Assembly: GCA_030642865.1 (NCBI GenBank) | Contig: DAOWMW010000007.1 | Location: forward strand, 1 to 14,247 | Direction of reading: 5' to 3' | Length of the DNA: 14,247 nucleotides | Source of the DNA: Desulfobacteraceae bacterium | Lineage (GTDB): Bacteria > Desulfobacterota > Desulfobacteria > Desulfobacterales > BuS5 | Shown: piece by piece, positions 1 to 7,020 of the stretch | Layout: every line of letters starts with the position of its first letter | Numbering within the stretch: position 1 is the stretch's first letter | Notes under the pieces: generated by a model | The model's database searches: none | The model's input: the letters and a program-made list of their open reading frames with translations, nothing else | Told to the model about the DNA's origin: nothing | Position numbers and translations under genes: made by a program

Positions 1-468
1 GTCAAGAATTTTTATTAATGGATCAGGTGCAGGTTTAGGATGTTTAACATCCATTGCCGTAACTACAATGTCAAAATATTCGGCAATGTCATGGTTGATC
101 AAGATGGAACCCATGGTATTAGTCCGATTTGTGGCAATGGCAATTTTATACCTGCCTCGCAGCTTTTTTAGCAGCGGTTTTAAAAAGGGTTCTATTTCCA
201 TATATTTAAGAAATTGAGAATAATCCAGATTTTTACAATGGAGGAGCGCTTCTTTTGTGCAGGGTGAATTTTTAAACAGATAGCAAATTGATTCATGGGC
301 AGTATGCATATGAACATAGGCAAATTGCTCCTCTGTCATTTCAGGGATGCTAAAATGTTTTAAAATAGAATTATAATAAACCTTGTTGGTGTTTATTGTA
401 TCGAACATTACTCCATCACAGTCAAAAGCAATCACTTTAATCTTTTTTAGAATCTGCCTGTTCATCAT
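1..468 (-). CDS. HAD-superfamily phosphatase, phosphoglycolate phosphatase-like (3' end outside window)
   Basis: A haloacid dehalogenase-type phosphohydrolase, likely cytoplasmic and acting on a small phosphorylated metabolite. The frame is open from ATG at 468 to the left edge, giving 156 residues. Motif I is DCDGVMFDT at residues 16-24, with the two catalytic Asp at 16 and 18. The motif II region is ATNRT at 112-116 and the motif III Lys lies in KHPKPAPDP near residue 145. The helical segment between motifs I and II fits a small cap domain, as in phosphoglycolate phosphatase and related enzymes; the substrate cannot be read from the sequence. The motif IV acidic residues would lie beyond the edge. 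A second ATG follows at 465. The start overlaps the last 32 bp of the upstream DUF1573 gene and the ribosome binding site is weak (AAGAG about 8 nt upstream), which suggests translational coupling. The family assignment is firm; the specific activity is not. Confidence 0.88.
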   Translation of the reverse strand, partial: MMNRQILKKIKVIAFDCDGVMFDTINTNKVYYNSILKHFSIPEMTEEQFAYVHMHTAHESICYLFKNSPCTKEALLHCKNLDYSQFLKYMEIEPFLKPLLKKLRGRYKIAIATNRTNTMGSILINHDIAEYFDIVVTAMDVKHPKPAPDPLIKILD

Positions 469-1210
469 TTTTTTTGCTCTTTATCTCTTTTTTTTTAATG
501 TTTCCGACAATAGTTATTTTTATTTCAGGCTGCAGGCTGCTGTCTGTTTTTAAATATATAATATCAAAAAAACTTCCAGGCTCCTGTTTTGAATTTTCAA
601 TTAGCAGAAGATACTCATCATTTTTAAGGCTGTTTTTCTTTTTTTCCAGCTTGTAGGTAATATTTTGTCCCCGCCGGGCCTTTGTGGAAATTATTTTAAA
701 GGGATATTTTTTTTCAGGTATAATTTTTACTGAAGCTGTTATTTTTGTCCCTGCATGACCGTTTAATCTTACCCATGCCGGCATAATAGTGACAAATTTT
801 TCCACGTTTCCAGATATTAAAAGTTTTGTTATCTTGTTATTGGGATCATTTGTATATACTCTTATTGATCTTAAAAAATTTTTTCCGCCATATCCTGCTG
901 TATTAGCCTTGATTATTACTTCCCCCTTTCCGCCGGAAGGGATCTCTTTTGTGAAAGAGACAGTTGTACAGCCTCACCCTGCTCTGACCTGTTCAATAAA
1001 TAAGACCGAAGTCCCCTTGTTGAACAGAGCAAAGTTATGAACCACTATGGTTCCATCGATCACTTTTTTAAGTTCAAATTTTTTTTCAGGGAAATACGCA
1101 ACAGGGAATGTCCCAGGGAGTGTTTCAGAAGCAAAGGAGGGTACAACTGGAAATAAGAATAAAAGGGTAAATATAAAAAGTAATTTTTTATTAAAATGCT
1201 TTATTATCAT
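437..1210 (-). CDS. Exported DUF1573 protein with in-frame UGA, probable selenoprotein (Sec79)
   Basis: Read with UGA 974-976 as selenocysteine, this is one 257-residue protein. Residues 1-27 form a Sec-type signal peptide (basic start, hydrophobic core, SFAS cleavage region), so it is probably periplasmic or surface exposed. Residues 37-135 match the DUF1573 beta-sandwich pattern: a VHNFALFNKG strand, then EQVRAG, the motif U-G-C-T, an IPSGGKGEV turn and a VYTNDP strand ending in ISGNVE. In the family the motif is normally C-G-C-T, so UGA replaces the first Cys exactly and Cys81 is retained, leaving a Sec-x-Cys pair. The tail after 240 is rich in Lys, Glu and Asp. The start at 1210 has a weak AAGG site; the gene begins 34 bp after priA ends and overlaps the HAD gene. 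The function of DUF1573 is poorly known, and a redox or metal role for the U-x-C pair is inference. The alternative is a nonsense mutation of a Cys codon. Conventional annotation would split it into 78-aa and 122-aa pieces. Confidence 0.8.
924..976 (-). promoter_or_regulatory. UGA codon with candidate SECIS-like stem-loops
   Basis: Reading the minus strand, UGA (976-974) is followed by two hairpins. The first (961-942) is an 8-bp stem, GUCUCUUU with AAAGAGAU, closing a CACA loop that starts 21 nt after UGA. The second (941-924) pairs CCCUUCC with GGAAAGGG (one bulged A) around a GGC loop that starts 40 nt after UGA. Bacterial SECIS elements normally place an apical loop with an early G roughly 16-37 nt after UGA. 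The first hairpin fits the distance but lacks the G; the second has the G but is slightly far. This is a plausible but non-consensus SelB signal. Confidence 0.4.
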
Positions 1211-1244
1211 ACAAGCCTTTTTGAAAATTATTTTAAATTCCTTA

Positions 1245-3704
1245 TTACATCATAAAAAAAGGGTCCACATCTATGGTAACCTTAACATTTTTTGTATAAA
1301 ATATCGATCTGTTTTTAACCAGCAACTGGCGCATAAATTGCTGCAGGGATTTTATGCTTAATCCTTTTAGCATAATCTGCCATCTGTATTTTTTTGCAAT
1401 CATATAAACAGGTGCTTCAATGGGGCCGAGAACTTCCACGTATTTTAAAAAAGAAGCCTCTTTTTTAAGGTTGTTGCAAAGTGTTCCAACAAAAAAAGCA
1501 TGTTTTTTAGTTTTCTCCTCCTCTTTTCCTGAAATTCTGAGCTGAATTATTCGTGAAAAAGGGGGATAATTTAAAGCTTTGCGCAGTTCTATCTCCTGTT
1601 CATAGAATGCGGCATAATCCTGATTTTTTGCAGCTATAATACTAAAATGATCAGGATTGTATGTTTGTAAAATCACTTTTCCCGGAGTATCTCCACGACC
1701 TGCCCTCCCCGCCACCTGGGCTATGAGCTGAAATGTCCGTTCACATGCACGAAAATCGGGAAAGTTTAATGAAAGATCCGCACAAATAACGCCAACCAGA
1801 GTAATGTTTGAAAAATCATGCCCCTTTGCCACCATCTGAGTTCCTATTAACACATCTGTTGTTCGATTTTTTAATCCTTTTAATATTTTTAAAACCGATC
1901 CTTTTTTGGCAGTTGTATCATGGTCCATTCTTTCAACTTTTGCTTCAGGGAAAAGGGCATTTACTGCGGACTCTATTTTTTCGGTGCCAAGGCCAAGGAG
2001 TTTAATACTTTTTGAGCCGCATATGGGACAATGGACATCATCTGAACATGAAAAACCGCAATAGTGGCAGTTATATCCATGGGTCTGTTTGTGAAAAGTG
2101 AGAGTAATGGAACAATGGCAGCATTTTAATGATTCACCGCAGGCTGCGCAGACAGGATGACTTGCAAATCCCCTTTGATTTAAAAAAAGGAGGACCTGTT
2201 CTTTGCGGGCGAGGGTTTTTTTCATTTCATCATATAATCTTTGTGTAATAAAGCGATCCACACCCCTTGCATTTTTATTTGCCCGGAGATCTATTATTGA
2301 AATTTCCGGCAAAGAACGCTGTTCAACCCGTTTTGTGATGGATAGTCTGGAATACTTATTTGTTGCTGCATTATAATATGACTGGATAGAAGGGGTGGCA
2401 GATCCCAGCAGAACAACGCAATCGTTTTGTTTTGCCCGGACTACTGCAAGATCCCTTGCATTATAGCATAACCCGTCATTTTGTTTAAAGGAAGTGTCAT
2501 GCTCCTCATCTACAATAATCAAACCGAGATTGTTTAAAGGTGCAAAAACAGCCGATCTGGCGCCAATTACCAGGTTTACCCTCCCCGATGCAATACGAAG
2601 CCACTGGTCATATTTTTCTCCTAAAGAAAGACCGCTATGGAGTACCGCAACATTATTGTTGAAACGTGAGCGAAATTTTTTTGCGGTCTGGGATATAAGG
2701 GCTATTTCAGGGACAAGGATAATAACCGACAAATCGTTTTCCAGGGCATCTGCTGCAAGTCTGGCATAGACTTCAGTTTTACCGCTTCCTGTGACACCTG
2801 CCAGGAGAAAAGGAGCATAGCTTTTTTTAAAATTTAAAACAGTTGACACCGCTTTTTCCTGTTCATCCGTTAGGGTAAAATTAGTGTCAGGTTCTATTTC
2901 TTCTCCAAAGGGATCACGGTATATTTTTTTTTTAAAGACTTCGACCTGCATATCCCTTTCCATCAATTTAATCGTTGATGGAGAAAACTGTACAATTTTT
3001 TTAAGCTCTTTCAGGGGGAGTTCGGTTTTATCTGTTAAAATATCGATTATTTTTTTTCTTATTGATGAAAGTTTTCTTCCCCTGTGTTCCCTTTCACCCT
3101 GGGGCATTGCCGGATGTTTTGTTAATCTGATATATCTTTCAAACTTTGCCCCTGTTCTCCCCCCTTTTATCACTTTTTCCCTTGAAATATATCCCTTATT
3201 TTCCATTTTAGAGACGAGAAAAGCGGACATCTCAAAATTTATTTTTTTTGCCAGCTCCTTATAAAGATGGGGACCCTTTGCAAGGATGCCCAATATCATA
3301 TTTTCCACAGGTGTTATAAAGTCTTTTTCAAGGCACCCTTCCCCTTTTTTTGTTATGGTAATAAGAGTTGAGTCGTAAAGATTTAAACCGCCGGGCAAGG
3401 CGTGTTGTATAACTTCACCAACAGGATATATGTAATAATTTGCTATCCATTTGAAAAAAGGTACCATGGAGCCAGGGAAAAGGGGAATTCGGTCAAGGAT
3501 ATCAAGTATGAATTTTATCCCATCCCGGGTTGCATCCCTCCCTTGTCCGATAATATAACCGGTAACAATCCGTTTCCCAAAGGGAACCAAAACTCTTTTC
3601 CCAACGCAGGCAGCACTTTTTAGTTCCCCATCTGTTTTGTATGTATAAGTATTAAATACGGGGAGGGTGATGGCAACTTCAATGTATTTAGATTTGCAGC
3701 CCAT
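1245..3704 (-). CDS. priA: Primosomal protein N' (replication restart helicase PriA)
   Basis: PriA is the superfamily 2 DNA helicase that recognises stalled forks and loads the replisome. From ATG 3704 the product is 819 aa, slightly longer than the E. coli protein. It has an N-terminal 3'BD-type region beginning YIEVAITLP, Walker A GVTGSGKT at about 303-310, DEEH at 399-402, SATPS near 435, then a zinc-binding insert and the C-terminal helicase motifs GTQMVAKGHDF and QVAGRAGRG. The eight zinc ligands (Cys 519, 522, 528, 531, 546, 549, 559, 562) have the same spacing as in E. coli PriA. In-frame GTG 3749 and ATG 3746 exist upstream, but they would add a hydrophobic leader that is not typical of the family, so I prefer 3704 although it has no clear ribosome binding site. 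It lies about 135 bp after fabH and 34 bp before the DUF1573 gene, all on the same strand. Confidence 0.97.
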   Translation of the reverse strand: MGCKSKYIEVAITLPVFNTYTYKTDGELKSAACVGKRVLVPFGKRIVTGYIIGQGRDATRDGIKFILDILDRIPLFPGSMVPFFKWIANYYIYPVGEVIQHALPGGLNLYDSTLITITKKGEGCLEKDFITPVENMILGILAKGPHLYKELAKKINFEMSAFLVSKMENKGYISREKVIKGGRTGAKFERYIRLTKHPAMPQGEREHRGRKLSSIRKKIIDILTDKTELPLKELKKIVQFSPSTIKLMERDMQVEVFKKKIYRDPFGEEIEPDTNFTLTDEQEKAVSTVLNFKKSYAPFLLAGVTGSGKTEVYARLAADALENDLSVIILVPEIALISQTAKKFRSRFNNNVAVLHSGLSLGEKYDQWLRIASGRVNLVIGARSAVFAPLNNLGLIIVDEEHDTSFKQNDGLCYNARDLAVVRAKQNDCVVLLGSATPSIQSYYNAATNKYSRLSITKRVEQRSLPEISIIDLRANKNARGVDRFITQRLYDEMKKTLARKEQVLLFLNQRGFASHPVCAACGESLKCCHCSITLTFHKQTHGYNCHYCGFSCSDDVHCPICGSKSIKLLGLGTEKIESAVNALFPEAKVERMDHDTTAKKGSVLKILKGLKNRTTDVLIGTQMVAKGHDFSNITLVGVICADLSLNFPDFRACERTFQLIAQVAGRAGRGDTPGKVILQTYNPDHFSIIAAKNQDYAAFYEQEIELRKALNYPPFSRIIQLRISGKEEEKTKKHAFFVGTLCNNLKKEASFLKYVEVLGPIEAPVYMIAKKYRWQIMLKGLSIKSLQQFMRQLLVKNRSIFYTKNVKVTIDVDPFFMM

Positions 3705-3790
3705 TTTTTTGATAATAAAATACAAATAAAAAAGGTAAAGGGACATCACTTCACTGGCCTGGTTCTAATTATAGCTCATAGTTGACACCT

Positions 3791-3816
3791 GATGGCTGAT
3801 ATTATGATCAGCCATC
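3791..3816. repeat. Intergenic hairpin between fabH and priA
   Basis: A perfect 10-bp inverted repeat, GATGGCTGAT and ATCAGCCATC, encloses a 6-nt loop about 23 bp downstream of the fabH stop. No T-tract follows on either strand, so it is not a classic intrinsic terminator. It could still be an RNA-stabilising or weak termination hairpin for fabH, or a protein-binding palindrome. Confidence 0.55.
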
Positions 3817-3838
3817 TGATGCACCCATACCAGCGGTA

Positions 3839-4828
3839 CTACTCCATGGCCCAGGTGAGAAAAATGGAACCCCATGAAAAACCTGTTCCAAAAGCCGAAA
3901 AAATTATATTGTCCCCTTTATTCAGCAATCCAGCCTGGTAAATTTCTGAAAGTGCCATGGGAATTGTAGCAGCTGTTGTATTACCATATTTTTCTATGTT
4001 GATAACAACCTGCTCTTTTTTTAAACCTAATTTTTTCGCAGCAGATTCAATGATTCTGAGATTAGCCTGGTGCGGTATATAAAATTTTATATCCTCATTT
4101 GACAATCCGTTTTTCTCCATGATTTTTCTGGTGGTGTCAACCATCCCCAAAATTGCTTTTTTAAATACCACTTTTCCGTCCTGCTGGAGATAATGGAGGC
4201 CTTTGGCAATCGATTCCGGGCTTGCAGGACAAAGGCTCCCCCCCCCAGGCATCTGGAGATAGTTTTTGCCCGAGCCATCCGTTTTGAAAATATAATCCAT
4301 AATTCCAGGACCGTTGTCATCAGAAGGCTCCAGCAAGACTGCTCCTGCTGCATCGCCAAAGAGAATACAGGTATTTCTGTCTTTATAATTTGTTATTGAA
4401 CTCATTTTGTCAGAGCCGATGACCATGACTTTTTTATATTGACCGGTTTCAATAAACTGCTTGGCAGTGATAAACGCAAAAATAAAGCCGGCGCATCCCA
4501 CAAGAAGATCATACCCCCAGCAATTAGTTGCATTGATTTCATGCTGGACAATGGATGCTGTTGATGGAAAAAACATATCAGGGGTTACTGTGGCAACAAT
4601 TATCAGGTCAATTTCATCAGGACCAATTTTTCTTTGTTCCAGAAGACTTCTGGCTGCTTTAGCCGCCATATAAGATGTCCCTTTATCTTTGTCTAAAATT
4701 ACTCTTTCCTTAATTCCGGTCCTGGAGACAATCCATTCATCCGAGGTGTCCACAAGTTTTACAAGATCGGCATTGGTAAGTTTCTCCTCAGGTGCAAAAT
4801 GACTCACAGCGCTTATAATCGCACGCAT
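3839..4828 (-). CDS. fabH: 3-oxoacyl-[ACP] synthase III (KAS III)
   Basis: FabH condenses acetyl-CoA or another short acyl-CoA with malonyl-ACP to start type II fatty acid synthesis in the cytoplasm. The 329-aa product is full length. The thiolase-fold catalytic triad is visible: Cys112 in VGCAGF, His253 in IPHQAN and Asn283 in EKYGNTTAA. The N-terminal SDEWIVSRTGIKER and the GDAAGAVLLEP segment are also typical. The start is supported by AAGGAG (4834-4839, minus strand) 5 nt before ATG. Its neighbours are not other fab genes: ihfA is upstream and priA downstream. The residues around the nucleophile (LLVGCAGF) differ a little from the common AACSGF, so a KAS III homologue that starts branched-chain or secondary-metabolite synthesis cannot be excluded, but housekeeping FabH is most likely. 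Confidence 0.94.
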   Translation of the reverse strand: MRAIISAVSHFAPEEKLTNADLVKLVDTSDEWIVSRTGIKERVILDKDKGTSYMAAKAARSLLEQRKIGPDEIDLIIVATVTPDMFFPSTASIVQHEINATNCWGYDLLVGCAGFIFAFITAKQFIETGQYKKVMVIGSDKMSSITNYKDRNTCILFGDAAGAVLLEPSDDNGPGIMDYIFKTDGSGKNYLQMPGGGSLCPASPESIAKGLHYLQQDGKVVFKKAILGMVDTTRKIMEKNGLSNEDIKFYIPHQANLRIIESAAKKLGLKKEQVVINIEKYGNTTAATIPMALSEIYQAGLLNKGDNIIFSAFGTGFSWGSIFLTWAME

Positions 4829-4897
4829 TAAAACTCCTTCTGCTATTAGATATAGAATATTGTCACATAAATAATTTCACTTCGTTATCTGCCGCCT

Positions 4898-4915
4898 GCG
4901 TATTATATAATACGC
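4898..4915. repeat. 18-bp perfect palindrome in fabH leader
   Basis: GCGTATTATATAATACGC is perfectly self-complementary with no spacer. It lies 70-88 bp upstream of the fabH start, where an operator might sit. The motif is not one I can match to a named regulator. Confidence 0.5.
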
Positions 4916-4960
4916 CTTCCTCCTCTATCCTTCCCAAAATCATTACCTTAAGATCTATAT

Positions 4961-4972
4961 CTGCGGCCGCAG
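4961..4972. repeat. 12-bp GC-rich palindrome in fabH leader
   Basis: CTGCGGCCGCAG is a perfect palindrome and unusually GC-rich for its AT-rich surroundings. It is one of three palindromes in the ihfA-fabH gap. Its function is unknown. Confidence 0.4.
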
Positions 4973-5059
4973 CATTACAATACGATTTCCGGCAAACTTT
5001 AAAATTGAGTAAAATTAAGTGATTATCTGACAATCTATATGTTATGACATATGTTGTGT

Positions 5060-5073
5060 GTTCTTTGAAGAAC
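5060..5073. repeat. 14-bp inverted repeat just downstream of ihfA
   Basis: GTTCTT and AAGAAC flank a 2-bp centre, 22 bp after the ihfA stop. The dyad is operator-like. No T-run follows on the minus strand, so an intrinsic terminator is not supported. Confidence 0.4.
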
Positions 5074-5094
5074 TGTATTAAAATAAAAGTAATC

Positions 5095-5373
5095 CTAATC
5101 TTTAACTTTGTCTCTTAATTTTCCCGAGCACTTAAAAGTTATAACTTTTCTGGCCTGGAGCATCAGGTCAATTCCCGTTGCAGGGTTTCGCCCTTTCCGC
5201 TGATTCTTCTGCTTGACACAAAATTTGCCGAATCCTGAAACAAGGACATCATTACCCTGTGACAGCGTACTCTTGAGAATTTCCAGCAGGTCTTCGACAA
5301 TATCAACAGATTTTTTTTTCGTAAAACCCAAATCGTTAACTCTATCGACTATATCATTTTTGGTTAATGTCAT
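5095..5373 (-). CDS. ihfA: HU/IHF-family DNA-binding protein, IHF alpha-like
   Basis: A 92-aa histone-like protein that bends DNA as a dimer in the nucleoid. The N-terminal helices (LTKNDIVDRV to LLEILKSTL) are followed by the conserved SGFGKF turn at about 46-51. The beta-arm tip is KNQRKGRNPATG at 57-68, with the intercalating Pro in RNPATG, and the ending TFKCSGKLRDKV is typical. The KNQR-GRNP-TG arm resembles IHF alpha more than classic HU, so I call it ihfA, but separating HU from IHF by eye is uncertain. A GGGAGAG ribosome binding site lies 9 nt before ATG 5373. It is divergent from the aminotransferase gene and upstream of fabH on the same strand. IHF usually partners a separate beta subunit, which is not in this window. 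Confidence 0.88.
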   Translation of the reverse strand: MTLTKNDIVDRVNDLGFTKKKSVDIVEDLLEILKSTLSQGNDVLVSGFGKFCVKQKNQRKGRNPATGIDLMLQARKVITFKCSGKLRDKVKD

Positions 5374-5694
5374 CGAAAATTTCTCTCCCTTGTTTTAAAT
5401 TTAATCAAATATCTGTATATTTATTACAACAACTTTTTTTATGGATAATATCAGAGGTGTTTGAAAAATTACAAAACATTTTTTATCCTCCTGAAAATAA
5501 AAAGGATTTATTATTTACAGGCTCATATGTCAAGAAATAATAATATTAATTAATGGATTCGCTTTTAGCTTGACTTTTTTTGTATGTAAGCTGTAAAAAA
5601 TATTGTCACCTGGTTATAAAAAGAAATAAAAAATGGAAACAGGATTTTGCGTTTATGTGAATTTTTGATAATTAAGGAATAAAGGAGGTATATT
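5374..5694. other. Divergent intergenic control region (321 bp)
   Basis: This very AT-rich region separates ihfA (leftward) from the aminotransferase gene (rightward) and must carry promoters for both. A rightward promoter candidate is given separately. I see no tRNA, riboswitch or conserved ORF. Rightward translation signals are excellent: AGGAGG at 5683-5688, 6 nt before ATG 5695. Confidence 0.6.
5570..5599 (+). promoter_or_regulatory. Candidate sigma70 promoter for the aminotransferase-CLC pair
   Basis: TTGACT at 5570-5575 is a near-consensus -35 box. A -10 candidate follows as TGTAAA (5592-5597, 16-bp spacer) or TAAAAA (5594-5599, 18-bp spacer). AGCTT and AAGCT half-sites flank the spacer. 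It would give a leader of roughly 90 nt. In DNA this AT-rich the -10 match is weak evidence. Confidence 0.35.
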
Positions 5695-7008
5695 ATGAAC
5701 CCCCTGGCTAAAACACTCAATCAGACTATTGAAAAAGGGAATTCCAATATAATGAATATGTTGTCGGAAATTGGAAAGAATCTCTTTTTTCCCAAGGGGA
5801 TTTTGAGCCAAAGCGCCGAGGCAAAGGAAAAAGCATATAAATTAAATGCAACCATCGGTATTGCAACAGAAAATGGTGAAACCATGTGCTTTCCATCTAT
5901 CATGGATTCCATATGCGCCATTGCTCCCAGGGACGCATTGACCTATGCTCCTTCTTTTGGAGTGCTTAATTTAAGAAAAAAATGGAAAGAAGCCCAACTA
6001 GAGAAAAACCCTTCACTTGCTGATAAAAGGACAAGTCTTCCTGTGGCTGCTTCGGGAATTACCCATTCCATTAGTGTCTTTGCGGATGTTTGGGTAGATC
6101 CCGGGGATACTATAATATTTCCCGACATGATTTGGGGAAACTATAATCTGATTTTTGATGTGCGAAAAGGTGCCCGTTTAACCCATTTTCCCATGTTTAA
6201 TCAGGAAGGGGGGTTTAACCTGAAAGGGTTTGAGAAAAAAATTGTTGATGAAGCAAAAAAAAATGATAAGATAATAGTTTTTTTAAACTTTCCGAACAAT
6301 CCCACAGGTTATACAGTATCGGAAAAGGAAGGGGAGAGGATCGTTGAAATCCTGACAAATACGGCAAAAAAAGGGACTAACATAATTGCCGTACTTGATG
6401 ATGCTTATTTCGGGCTTTTTTATGAAAAAGAAACATTAAAAGAATCTCTTTTTGCACGGCTTTGTGATCAGGATGAAAGGCTCCTGGCTGTAAAACTGGA
6501 TGGGGCGACAAAAGAAAATTTTGTGTGGGGCCTGCGGGTTGGCTTTATTACTTACGGCTGTAAAATGAAAAATGATCCTGAAGCTGTTTATGATGCCCTT
6601 GCAAAGAAGACCGCAGGAGCTGTAAGGGGTTCTATATCCAATGCCTCCCACCTGGGTCAGTCGATTGTTTTAAAATCAATGGAAGCTGAAAACTATTTTG
6701 CTGAAAAAGCAGAAAAATTTAAAATACTTAAAAAAAGGGCGAACCGTGTAAAAGAAGTGCTGGAAGATCCTAAATATAAAGATGCATGGGATGTTTATCC
6801 CTTTAACTCGGGATACTTTATGTGCATTAAATTAAAAACCGTGGATGCAGAAAAACTGAGAGTTCATATTCTTGAAAAATATGGGGTGGGACTTATCTCA
6901 ATTGGGACAAAAAATCTTAGAGTTGCATTTTCCTGTCTGGAAGAAAGAGATATCCCTGAACTTTTTGATATTATATTAAAAGGTGTAAATGAATTGAACA
7001 ATTCTTGA
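5695..7008 (+). CDS. Fold-type I PLP-dependent aminotransferase (class I/II)
   Basis: A 437-aa cytoplasmic PLP enzyme. Visible landmarks are the Tyr-Ala-Pro segment at 84-86 (substrate domain), NFPNNPTG at 198-205 carrying the cofactor-contacting Asn, LDDAYFG at 234-240 with the Asp and Tyr that hold the pyridine ring, and DGATKENFVWGLRVGF, in which Lys273 is the probable Schiff-base lysine. A C-terminal NLRVAFSCL carries the carboxylate-binding Arg. The general layout is that of aspartate/alanine/aromatic aminotransferases, but the N-terminal 60 residues and the insertions match no specific enzyme I recognise, so the substrate is left open. The start is secure, with AGGAGG 6 nt upstream. The CLC gene starts 12 bp after its stop, so the two are probably co-transcribed. 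Confidence 0.9.
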   Translation: MNPLAKTLNQTIEKGNSNIMNMLSEIGKNLFFPKGILSQSAEAKEKAYKLNATIGIATENGETMCFPSIMDSICAIAPRDALTYAPSFGVLNLRKKWKEAQLEKNPSLADKRTSLPVAASGITHSISVFADVWVDPGDTIIFPDMIWGNYNLIFDVRKGARLTHFPMFNQEGGFNLKGFEKKIVDEAKKNDKIIVFLNFPNNPTGYTVSEKEGERIVEILTNTAKKGTNIIAVLDDAYFGLFYEKETLKESLFARLCDQDERLLAVKLDGATKENFVWGLRVGFITYGCKMKNDPEAVYDALAKKTAGAVRGSISNASHLGQSIVLKSMEAENYFAEKAEKFKILKKRANRVKEVLEDPKYKDAWDVYPFNSGYFMCIKLKTVDAEKLRVHILEKYGVGLISIGTKNLRVAFSCLEERDIPELFDIILKGVNELNNS

Positions 7009-7020
7009 TCTTCGATTCCT

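Noticed and set aside
3705..3749. Upstream PriA starts at GTG 3749 or ATG 3746.
   Set aside because: They add a hydrophobic leader unlike the PriA N-terminus; ATG 3704 places the conserved EVAITLP segment close to the start. The absence of a clear ribosome binding site leaves some doubt.
7006..7020. The aminotransferase stop is UGA and the CLC start lies in the same frame only four codons later, so UGA read-through would fuse them.
   Set aside because: The UGA follows a natural C-terminal end of the aminotransferase and does not align with any conserved Cys. Same-frame adjacency occurs one time in three by chance. Two separate genes is the simpler reading.
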